Assembly: GCF_049801075.1 (NCBI RefSeq)
Contig: NZ_JBNAGG010000003.1
Span: forward strand, 393,012-457,011
DNA length: 64,000 nt
Source: Maritalea sp049801075
GTDB lineage: Bacteria > Pseudomonadota > Alphaproteobacteria > Rhizobiales > Devosiaceae
Reading direction: 5' to 3'
Shown: positions 33,517 through 40,847 of the stretch, piece by piece
Layout: each line of letters opens with the position of its first letter
Numbering within the stretch: position 1 is the first letter of the stretch
The notes under the pieces: generated by a model
The model's input: the letters and a program-made list of their open reading frames with translations, nothing else
Told to the model about the DNA's origin: nothing
The model's database searches: none
Position numbers and translations under genes: made by a program

Positions 33517-33978
33517 ATGCGCTTTCGTTCCGGGTTGGTTGCTATGGCAGGCATTGCGGCGATGCTGTTGGCGGGGTGTGCAGTTACTGCTGACCCCTCC
33601 GCGCGTGGCGTTGACGCTTGGAGCAACGGCACCAGCTGGAACGAAGATGGCCAAGCAGTGACCACCAAAGCGCAAGCTGAACAAGATTTGGTCGGATTGT
33701 GGATTTTGGCTGACAATGCAGATCGCGATTGCAAGATTGAATTGCGGACCGATGGGGCAAGCAACGCATCAATGCTCAAGGCTATGCCCACAAACGACTG
33801 CATGAGTGTGATGCAGCATGTGGCTGGCTGGAATTTGGCTGAAGGCAAGATTGTGCTGTTTGACAAAAATAGCCGTCAGATCGGTTCATTTGAGGCCGCC
33901 AAACGATATCGTTATCAGGGCGAACTCACGATCTCCACTGGGGCAAGCTTGCCCGCAACTTTTGTGCGGGGTGCCTAA
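33517..33978 (+). CDS. AprI/Inh-like lipoprotein inside the sdh operon
   Basis: This 153-residue protein has a lipobox LLAGC after a hydrophobic signal, so it should be an outer- or inner-membrane lipoprotein. The mature part (LVGLWILADNADRDCKIEL, NDCMSVMQHVAGWNLAEGKI, FDKNSRQIGSFEAAKRYRYQG) follows the AprI/Inh protease-inhibitor fold. It starts one base after the sdhA stop and ends one base before DUF3052, so it is in the sdh transcript. A direct role in complex II is not shown. Confidence 0.82.
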   Translation: MRFRSGLVAMAGIAAMLLAGCAVTADPSARGVDAWSNGTSWNEDGQAVTTKAQAEQDLVGLWILADNADRDCKIELRTDGASNASMLKAMPTNDCMSVMQHVAGWNLAEGKIVLFDKNSRQIGSFEAAKRYRYQGELTISTGASLPATFVRGA

Positions 33979-33979
33979 G

Positions 33980-34420
33980 ATGGCGGCTCAGGCGGGTTAT
34001 TCAGGCACACCATTGCCCAAAAAGCTGGGGCTAAAGGACGGCCAGAACGTGCTTTTTGTGGATTTGCCTGAAAGCCAGCATGAACTCGTCAGCGCGCGTG
34101 AATTTGGGCTGATTGTGGAAAGCGATTGGCCGGAATTGGCAGATCAAACAACCCGATTTGATGTGGTGCACGGCTTTACCAAGCAGAAAAGCCAGCTTGA
34201 ACAGAATATTCCGTTGTTGCAACGGGTGATTGTGCCAGATGGCATGATCTGGATTTCATGGCCGAAGAAGGCCGCAAAAGTTGAAACAGATGTCACCGAA
34301 GATGTGGTGCGGGCGCTTGCGCTTCAAACCGATCTTGTTGATGTCAAAGTCTGTGCTGTTGATGCGATATGGTCGGGGCTAAAGCTCGTCATTCGCAAAG
34401 AACAACGGCATTTGCATTAG
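33980..34420 (+). CDS. DUF3052 family protein
   Basis: The 146-residue protein begins AAQAGYSGTPLPKKLGLKDG and ends with PDGMIWISWPKKAAKVETDV and VDVKVCAVDAIWSGLKLVIR, the DUF3052 signature. Members are short, soluble and of unknown function. It sits between the AprI/Inh lipoprotein and sdhB. Only one base separates it from the former and 13 from the latter, so it is co-transcribed with sdh. Confidence 0.85.
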   Translation: MAAQAGYSGTPLPKKLGLKDGQNVLFVDLPESQHELVSAREFGLIVESDWPELADQTTRFDVVHGFTKQKSQLEQNIPLLQRVIVPDGMIWISWPKKAAKVETDVTEDVVRALALQTDLVDVKVCAVDAIWSGLKLVIRKEQRHLH

Positions 34421-34433
34421 GGAGCCGATAGCA

Positions 34434-35210
34434 ATGGTTCAATTGACCCTGCCTAAGAACTCGCAGCCCAAAAAGGGCAAGACCTGGCCGAAACCTTCGG
34501 GCAGCAATGTGCGAGAATTTCATATTTATCGCTATGATCCGGATGGTGGCGACAATCCGCGTATCGACACCTACTTTGTCGATTTGGATGATTGCGGCCC
34601 CATGGTGCTGGACGCACTTTTGTACATCAAAGACAAGGTGGACCCCACTTTGACTTTGCGCCGGTCGTGCCGTGAGGGTATTTGCGGGTCTTGCGCCATG
34701 AATATTGGCGGGTTGAACACGTTGGCCTGCACCAAAGGTATTGATGAGTTTAAAGGCCCAATCAATGTATATCCATTGCCGCACATGCCTGTGGTGAAGG
34801 ATTTGGTGCCAGATTTGACCAATTTTTACGCTCAGCACCGTTCGATCAAGCCTTGGTTGCAAACCAAGACACCGGAGCCACGCACCGAATGGCTGCAAGC
34901 GCGGGAAGATCGCGAAAAGCTTGATGGGCTTTATGAGTGTATTCTTTGTGCTTGTTGCTCAACCTCGTGCCCGAGCTATTGGTGGAATGGCGATCGTTAT
35001 TTGGGGCCAGCTGTTTTGCTACAAGCCTATCGCTGGTTAATCGATAGCCGCGATGAAGCAACCGGTGAGCGCTTGGACGATCTGGAAGATCCGTTCCGGC
35101 TTTATCGTTGTCACACCATCATGAATTGCGCCAATACGTGTCCGAAAGGGTTGAACCCGGCCAAGGCGATTGGTGAGATCAAGAAAATGATGGTTGAGCG
35201 CGCCATCTAG
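34434..35210 (+). CDS. sdhB: Succinate dehydrogenase iron-sulfur subunit
   Basis: SdhB (258 residues) passes electrons from FAD to quinone through 2Fe-2S, 4Fe-4S and 3Fe-4S clusters. The cysteine sets are visible: SCREGICGSCAMNIGG, CILCACCSTSCPSYWWNGD and CHTIMNCANTCPKGLNPAK. The frame is preceded by AGGGAG. It closes the sdh cluster and is followed by a strong terminator. Confidence 0.98.
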   Translation: MVQLTLPKNSQPKKGKTWPKPSGSNVREFHIYRYDPDGGDNPRIDTYFVDLDDCGPMVLDALLYIKDKVDPTLTLRRSCREGICGSCAMNIGGLNTLACTKGIDEFKGPINVYPLPHMPVVKDLVPDLTNFYAQHRSIKPWLQTKTPEPRTEWLQAREDREKLDGLYECILCACCSTSCPSYWWNGDRYLGPAVLLQAYRWLIDSRDEATGERLDDLEDPFRLYRCHTIMNCANTCPKGLNPAKAIGEIKKMMVERAI

Positions 35211-35220
35211 CTGTTACACT

Positions 35221-35251
35221 GAAAGCCGCCTTTAAGAGGCGGTTTTCTTTT
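35221..35251 (+). terminator. Rho-independent terminator after sdhB
   Basis: GAAAGCCGCCT (35221-35231) pairs with AGGCGGTTTTC (35237-35247), an 11-bp stem with one wobble pair around a five-base loop, then TTTT. Confidence 0.88.
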
Positions 35252-35263
35252 GAAAGGGCGATA

Positions 35264-35521
35264 ATGAGCCTCACGACCATTGCAAAAATTGATGATTTGG
35301 GCGAAGCGCGCTTGTTGATCCTTGCGCTCAAGTCGCACGGCTTTCATCCCATTGAAGGAAATGAGGTTGGCCTAGCGGGCTTTGCCGGGGCCATAGGTCC
35401 AACGGGCGTACCCATCATGTTGCCCTCTGGCGAAGCCGAGGATGCCAAATTATTGTTGGATAGTTTGCGTGAGGACTTCAAAAAAGACAGTGAATCTGAT
35501 CCATCGGGCGAAGAGACGTAA
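35264..35521 (+). CDS. DUF2007 family putative signal-transducing protein
   Basis: The 85-residue protein, starting SLTTIAKIDDLGEARLLILAL with GVPIMLPSGEAEDAKLLLDS, resembles the DUF2007 ferredoxin-like family, sometimes annotated as prokaryotic signal transducing proteins. The role is unknown. GGGCG precedes the ATG closely. Its acidic C-terminus (residues 70-85) looks disordered. Confidence 0.75.
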   Translation: MSLTTIAKIDDLGEARLLILALKSHGFHPIEGNEVGLAGFAGAIGPTGVPIMLPSGEAEDAKLLLDSLREDFKKDSESDPSGEET

Positions 35522-35671
35522 ACTCGCCACATTCCTGACTAGAACAAAAGATAGGCCGATTGCCTTGAATTGCGGCGTGTTGAGCATGCAGGGGCTTGAC
35601 TGATTATGGTTGATAGCCTTTTAACCTTTTTCAAGCAGGCTAAGAACATTCCGCACAAAGGAGACTCGTGC

Positions 35672-36289
35672 ATGGCGAAAAATTTTGTGAAACTTGTACA
35701 ACTGGGGTGCGTTGCAGGTGTTTTCGCACTGGCCGGGTGCACAACTACGCGTTCGCCATTCTCATCCTCCTCACGCAATTCCGCGCCACCGGAGCAGTTG
35801 AGCCCGGTCAATACAGGCACTGTCAATCAATCTGAATTGCCGCCTGTTGATGGCAGCCAGCCGCAATCACAAGATCCGCAATTGGCAAGCAACCAGACCA
35901 CAGATGGACAGGCTGAATCCTTGTTTGGTGAAAGTGATGGTTCGTTTGTGTCGCTAAATGATGTGAATGAAAACACCAATGTTGCTGGCCGTGATCTGAC
36001 CGGGAATTTGACTGTATTGAAGCTATTGGGCGTTTGGACCATGCAGGCGGGCGAAGAGACGTGTCGCCTCAACCTCACCCAATCGGCCAAAGGCTCTACA
36101 GGGCGCTATCGGGCGTCCGCGCCAAACTGCGCTGTGCCATCAATCGCGGCCGTGAGCTCTTGGCAGTTGGCAGGCAACCAAGTGCAATTGTTTAATGAGC
36201 AAGGTCAAATGATTGGCAATCTGCTGAAAAATGGTGAGCGCTTCGTGGGCACCATGGCAGGCGGCCAAGGCGTATCCATGGTCGGATAA
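35672..36289 (+). CDS. Omp19-like AprI/Inh outer-membrane lipoprotein
   Basis: The 205-residue product has a signal peptide and lipobox (FALAGC), a long Ser/Pro/Gln-rich linker (about 25-110) and a C-terminal AprI/Inh domain (LLGVWTMQAGEETCRLNL, GRYRASAPNCAVPSIAAVSS, WQLAGNQVQLFNEQGQMIGN). That architecture matches the Brucella Omp19 lipoprotein, a protease inhibitor. AAAGGAGA lies 7-8 bases before the ATG. It is the second AprI/Inh gene within 2 kb of the one in the sdh operon. Confidence 0.85.
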   Translation: MAKNFVKLVQLGCVAGVFALAGCTTTRSPFSSSSRNSAPPEQLSPVNTGTVNQSELPPVDGSQPQSQDPQLASNQTTDGQAESLFGESDGSFVSLNDVNENTNVAGRDLTGNLTVLKLLGVWTMQAGEETCRLNLTQSAKGSTGRYRASAPNCAVPSIAAVSSWQLAGNQVQLFNEQGQMIGNLLKNGERFVGTMAGGQGVSMVG

Positions 36290-36317
36290 TCATTTTCTAG
36301 CCGAACAAAGGCCTTTT

Positions 36318-37472
36318 ATGGGGCATTCATTTTTCGCGCATTATCAAAAGCTGGTCGATGATCAGGTGCTTAAACCTGATCCGGCGCAGGCAGATATTGT
36401 GCGTCAATTTGATGAGCTGGCGCAGAAGCTTCAACATCACCAATCGCAAAAGCCCAATTTCTTTCAGCGGATACTGGGGCAAGATCATGCCGAAGATGCT
36501 CCGCAAGGGCTATATATTTGGGGTGATGTTGGCCGCGGCAAAACCATGTTGATGGACTTGTTTTTCAACCATATTGAGGTTGAAAAAAAACGTCGGGTAC
36601 ATTTTCACGAATTTATGGCGGAAGTGCATGAAGGCATTGCAGCCTTTCGAAAAAGCGAGCGTGGCAAGGAAAACGGACGGCGCGACCCCATTCCCTATGT
36701 GACCGCGCCGATTATTGAAAAGGTCAAGCTGCTTTGCTTTGACGAATTTCACGTGAACGACATAACTGACGCCATGTTGCTGTCGCGCCTGTTCGGCCAG
36801 TTGTTTGAGGCTGGGCTGGTTGTGGTGGCAACGTCCAATGTGCCGCCAGAGGGGCTTTACAAGAACGGGCTCAATCGCCAGCTCTTTGTGCCGTTCATTG
36901 AGCTGTTGCAGCAAAAGACAAAAGTTCTTCGCTTAGATGTTGATCACGATTATCGACGGGAGAAGCTGGAAGAACAGCCGATCTATTTCTTCGGCCACGA
37001 CGACAAAGCGCAAGCGGGGTTGGATCGTGTGTGGAACAATCTCACGGGCGGGCAAACTGGCGAGCGCGAGAACATTGATCTGCAAGGGCGCACGTTTAGC
37101 GTGCCACAACAGGCGCTTGGGGTGATGCGAATCGGCTTTAAGCAATTGTGCGAAGCGCCGTTAGGTTCGCGCGATTACTTGCGCCTGTCCCACCATTACC
37201 ACACCTTTATTATTGATGAGATCCCTTATCTTGATCGAGCGCGTAGCGATGCCGCGAAACGGTTCATCTTGCTTGTGGATACGCTTTATGATCGCGGGTG
37301 CAAATTGTCCGCCTCCTTTGCGGCGCCGCTTGATGAGTTAAGTGGCGATGATCAAACGGCTTTTGAATTTCAACGCACCTTGTCGAGGCTGGTGGAGATG
37401 CGCTCTCTTGAATATTTGGGGGCGCCGCTTAATGATGTTGAAGAGACAGAGGAAAATTCTGTCGACGTGTGA
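36318..37472 (+). CDS. zapE: Cell division ATPase ZapE (AFG1 family)
   Basis: The 384-residue protein starts GHSFFAHYQKLVDDQVLKPD. It has the AFG1-type Walker A GLYIWGDVGRGKTMLMDLFF, the Walker B region LCFDEFHVNDITDAMLLSRL and the sensor segment VVVATSNVPPEGLYKNGLN. ZapE binds FtsZ and adjusts the Z ring; mitochondrial AFG1 is linked to respiratory complex quality control. In Rhizobiales it regularly precedes mdh, as here, 121 bases upstream. Confidence 0.94.
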   Translation: MGHSFFAHYQKLVDDQVLKPDPAQADIVRQFDELAQKLQHHQSQKPNFFQRILGQDHAEDAPQGLYIWGDVGRGKTMLMDLFFNHIEVEKKRRVHFHEFMAEVHEGIAAFRKSERGKENGRRDPIPYVTAPIIEKVKLLCFDEFHVNDITDAMLLSRLFGQLFEAGLVVVATSNVPPEGLYKNGLNRQLFVPFIELLQQKTKVLRLDVDHDYRREKLEEQPIYFFGHDDKAQAGLDRVWNNLTGGQTGERENIDLQGRTFSVPQQALGVMRIGFKQLCEAPLGSRDYLRLSHHYHTFIIDEIPYLDRARSDAAKRFILLVDTLYDRGCKLSASFAAPLDELSGDDQTAFEFQRTLSRLVEMRSLEYLGAPLNDVEETEENSVDV

Positions 37473-37570
37473 CAAGTCCGGAAACGCTGGGTTTAGGGTG
37501 CAACTAATACGAAGGGTTCACTTGCACAACTAGTCACTTAGCGTTATTGAGGGACTGGAAACAACTTACT

Positions 37571-37584
37571 TTACCTATAGGGAA
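37571..37584 (+). promoter_or_regulatory. TTACCTATAGG element before mdh
   Basis: TTACCTATAGGGAA at 37571-37584 matches the perfect sdh palindrome TTACCTATAGGTAA except at one position, and the preceding CT/TT context is alike. It ends 9 bases before the mdh ATG. Confidence 0.55.
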
Positions 37585-37593
37585 ACTTGGGAA

Positions 37594-38556
37594 ATGGCTC
37601 GTAAAAAAATCGCTCTGATCGGCGCCGGACAGATCGGTGGCACCTTGGCTCACTTGGCTGCTGCGAAAGAACTTGGTGACGTAACCTTGTTTGATATTGT
37701 TGATGGTGTGCCGCAGGGCAAAGCGCTTGATTTGGCACAATCTGCGCCGGTAGACGGTTATGACAGCCGTTTGAAAGGCACCTCAGAATATAAAGACATC
37801 GCAGGTGCGGACGTTGTGATCGTAACCGCCGGCGTGCCGCGCAAGCCGGGCATGAGCCGCGATGATTTGCTTGAAATCAACTTAAAGGTGATGGAGCAGG
37901 TTGGTGCCGGCATCGCTAAATATGCGCCGGACGCCTTTGTGATCTGCATCACCAACCCGCTTGATGCTATGGTTTGGGCATTGCAGCGTTTCTCTGGTTT
38001 GCCTGCCAATAAAGTTGTGGGCATGGCTGGCGTTTTGGACAGCTCACGCTTCCGTCACTTCCTCGCTGACGAATTTGACGTATCTGTGCAAGACGTTACC
38101 GCATTTGTTTTGGGCGGCCACGGCGACACAATGGTGCCGTTGACCCGCTATTCAACAGTTGCCGGCATTCCATTGACTGATTTGGTCAAAATGGGCTGGA
38201 TCACGAAAGAGCGTTTGGAAGAAATCGTTCAGCGCACACGTGATGGCGGTGCGGAGATCGTGGGCTTGTTGAAAACAGGTTCCGCTTTTTATGCGCCAGC
38301 AACGTCTGCCATTGCGATGGCTGAAAGCTATTTGAAAGACAAAAAACGCGTATTGCCTTGTGCCGCTTACCTGAAAGGCGAGTTCGGCGTGAAGGGCATG
38401 TATGTTGGCGTACCAACAGTGATTGGTGCTGACGGCGTTGAGCGTGTTGTCGAGATTTCTTTGAGCAAATCTGAGCAAACTCAATTCGATAAGTCTGTTG
38501 CATCTGTCGATGGCCTTGTTGAGGCGTGCAAGAAAATTGCACCGAAATTGGCGTAA
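37594..38556 (+). CDS. mdh: Malate dehydrogenase
   Basis: This NAD-dependent malate dehydrogenase (320 residues) is of the lactate-dehydrogenase-like type common in Alphaproteobacteria. The NAD loop is IALIGAGQIGGTLAHLA. Substrate-binding arginines lie in VPRKPGMSRDDLL and SRFRHFLAD. The catalytic histidine is H176 in VLGGHGDTMVPLTRYS. It starts the TCA block mdh-sucC-sucD-sucA-sucB, with sucC 42 bases downstream. Confidence 0.98.
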   Translation: MARKKIALIGAGQIGGTLAHLAAAKELGDVTLFDIVDGVPQGKALDLAQSAPVDGYDSRLKGTSEYKDIAGADVVIVTAGVPRKPGMSRDDLLEINLKVMEQVGAGIAKYAPDAFVICITNPLDAMVWALQRFSGLPANKVVGMAGVLDSSRFRHFLADEFDVSVQDVTAFVLGGHGDTMVPLTRYSTVAGIPLTDLVKMGWITKERLEEIVQRTRDGGAEIVGLLKTGSAFYAPATSAIAMAESYLKDKKRVLPCAAYLKGEFGVKGMYVGVPTVIGADGVERVVEISLSKSEQTQFDKSVASVDGLVEACKKIAPKLA

Positions 38557-38598
38557 CGCGCGCTTAAACCTGAATCGCGAAACCAACGGAGTGATGCG

Positions 38599-39795
38599 AT
38601 GAACATTCATGAATATCAGGCCAAGAAGCTCTTGGCCTCCTATGGCGCGCCAGTGGCCAAAGGTATTCCAATCTTTTCAAAAGACGAAGCGCGCAAAGCA
38701 GCGGAAGAATTGGGCGGCCCATTGTGGGTAGTCAAAAGCCAAATTCACGCAGGTGGCCGCGGCAAAGGCAAATTCAAAGAATTGCCTGAAGATGCCAAAG
38801 GCGGTGTGCGTCTTGCTTTTGATATGGACGAAATGCAAGCCCATGTGGACGAGATGCTGGGCAACACATTGGTGACCAAGCAGACAGGTCCAGCTGGCAA
38901 GCAAGTGAACCAACTTTATTTGGAAGATGGCGCGGACATTGAACGCGAACTTTATCTTTCATTGTTGGTTGATCGTGTAACAGGCCAAGTTGCCTTTGTG
39001 GTCTCCACTGAAGGCGGCATGGACATTGAAGCGGTTGCCGAAGAAACCCCTGAGAAAATCCACAATATTTCAATCGATCCAGATGCTGGCGTAACTGAAG
39101 CCAACGCGTCTGCGATTTGTGATGCGTTGAAATTGGATGGCGACGCGCGTGCCGATGGCATGAACTTGTTCCCAATCCTTTATAAAGCCTTCACCGAAAA
39201 AGATATGAGCCTTTTGGAAATCAACCCGCTGATCGTGATGAAAGACGGTCATTTGCGTGTGTTGGATGCCAAAGTCTCTTTCGATGGCAATGCGCTGTTC
39301 CGTCACCCTGACATTGTTGAACTACGCGATTTGACCGAAGAAGACGACAAAGAGATCGAAGCCAGCAAGTATGATTTGGCTTACATCGCTTTGGACGGCA
39401 CGATCGGTTGCATGGTGAACGGCGCTGGCTTGGCCATGTCGACCATGGACATCATCAAGCTTTATGGCGAAGAGCCTGCCAACTTCCTTGACGTTGGTGG
39501 CGGTGCGAACGCGGAAAAAGTGACAGCCGCCTTTAAGATCATCACCGCTGATCCGAATGTAAAAGGCATTTTGGTCAACATCTTTGGTGGCATTATGCGT
39601 TGTGATGTGATCGCGGAAGGTGTTTTGACCGCAGTGAAAGAAGTTGGCTTGGACGTGCCTTTGGTTGTGCGCCTTGAGGGCACCAAAGTGGCGGAAGGCA
39701 AGAAGCTCATCGAAGAGAGCGGCTTGAACGTGATCCCCGCAGATGACCTAGATGATGCAGCGCAGAAAATTGTAGCTGCAGTTAAAGGAGCGTAA
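38599..39795 (+). CDS. sucC: Succinyl-CoA synthetase beta subunit
   Basis: SucC (398 residues) is the ATP-grasp subunit of the enzyme making ATP or GTP from succinyl-CoA. It begins NIHEYQAKKLLASYGAPVAK, with QIHAGGRGKGKFKE in the nucleotide loop and GIMRCDVIAEGVLTAV near the C-terminus. AACGGAG is upstream of the ATG. sucD follows after three bases. Confidence 0.98.
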   Translation: MNIHEYQAKKLLASYGAPVAKGIPIFSKDEARKAAEELGGPLWVVKSQIHAGGRGKGKFKELPEDAKGGVRLAFDMDEMQAHVDEMLGNTLVTKQTGPAGKQVNQLYLEDGADIERELYLSLLVDRVTGQVAFVVSTEGGMDIEAVAEETPEKIHNISIDPDAGVTEANASAICDALKLDGDARADGMNLFPILYKAFTEKDMSLLEINPLIVMKDGHLRVLDAKVSFDGNALFRHPDIVELRDLTEEDDKEIEASKYDLAYIALDGTIGCMVNGAGLAMSTMDIIKLYGEEPANFLDVGGGANAEKVTAAFKIITADPNVKGILVNIFGGIMRCDVIAEGVLTAVKEVGLDVPLVVRLEGTKVAEGKKLIEESGLNVIPADDLDDAAQKIVAAVKGA

Positions 39796-39798
39796 CCC

Positions 39799-40710
39799 AT
39801 GTCAATTTTGATCAACAAAGAGACGAAAGTGTTGGTTCAGGGCCTGACGGGTAAAACAGGTACGTTCCACACCGAGCAAGCACTTGCTTATCACGGCACC
39901 CAAATGGTTGGTGGCATTCACCCGAAAAAGGGTGGCGAGACATGGACGGGCAATGTTGACGGTGGCACCGTTGATCTGCCTGTTTTTGCAACAGTTGCAG
40001 AAGGCAAAGCCGCAACTGGTGCCAATGCGTCAGTTGTCTATGTGCCACCTGCAGGTGCCGCAGCAGCGATCATGGAAGCGATTGAAGCTGAGATTGAACT
40101 GATCGTTTGTATCACCGAAGGCGTGCCGGTGATGGACATGGTGAAGGTGAAAGCTGCACTTGAGAAATCAAACTCACGTTTGATCGGTCCAAACTGCCCA
40201 GGCGTTTTGACACCCAACGAATGTAAAATCGGCATTATGCCCGGTAACATTTTCTCCAAAGGTTCAGTGGGCATTGTGTCACGTTCAGGCACATTGACAT
40301 ATGAAGCTGTGTTCCAAACCACCAATGCGGGCCTTGGCCAATCCACTGCTGTGGGCATTGGCGGTGACCCCGTGAAGGGCACTGAATTTATCGACATGCT
40401 CGACATGTTCTTGGATGATGATGAAACCGAAAGCATCATCATGATCGGTGAGATTGGTGGTTCTGCGGAAGAAGAAGCAGCCGAATTCATCAAGCAAGAA
40501 GCCAAAAAAGGCCGTTCGAAGCCAATGGCGGGCTTTATTGCAGGTTTGACAGCGCCTCCAGGCCGCACAATGGGCCACGCGGGTGCTGTGATTTCAGGCG
40601 GCAAAGGCGGCGCTGAAGACAAGATTGCAGCCATGGAAGATGCAGGCATTAAAGTGTCTCGTTCTCCAGCGAAAATTGGCGAAACGCTTTTGGAAGTGCT
40701 CAAAGGCTAA
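39799..40710 (+). CDS. sucD: Succinyl-CoA synthetase alpha subunit
   Basis: SucD (303 residues) carries the CoA-binding domain (VLVQGLTGKTGTFHTEQA) and the phosphorylated histidine in RTMGHAGAVISGGKGGAEDK. The GPNCPGVLTPNECKIGIMPG loop is typical. AAAGGAGC, inside the end of sucC, is its ribosome site. Confidence 0.98.
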   Translation: MSILINKETKVLVQGLTGKTGTFHTEQALAYHGTQMVGGIHPKKGGETWTGNVDGGTVDLPVFATVAEGKAATGANASVVYVPPAGAAAAIMEAIEAEIELIVCITEGVPVMDMVKVKAALEKSNSRLIGPNCPGVLTPNECKIGIMPGNIFSKGSVGIVSRSGTLTYEAVFQTTNAGLGQSTAVGIGGDPVKGTEFIDMLDMFLDDDETESIIMIGEIGGSAEEEAAEFIKQEAKKGRSKPMAGFIAGLTAPPGRTMGHAGAVISGGKGGAEDKIAAMEDAGIKVSRSPAKIGETLLEVLKG

Positions 40711-40723
40711 AAAACAAAATATT

Positions 40724-40764
40724 GCGCGGGGTTAGCGTTAATTGAAACCTAACGCCTCCCGCGC
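40724..40764 (+). other. Intercistronic stem-loop between sucD and sucA
   Basis: GCGCGGG (40724-40730) pairs with CCCGCGC (40758-40764), and GCGTTA (40735-40740) pairs with TAACGC (40750-40755), separated by a small internal loop. No T-run follows. It may partly terminate, process or stabilise the polycistronic mRNA. Confidence 0.6.
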
Positions 40765-40847
40765 GATACTCAAATGGCACGCAGCTCGTGACAGCTGTAA
40801 AACATCGGAATAGGGGACGACGAGGCCACTCCTCGCCAGGCAGGTCA

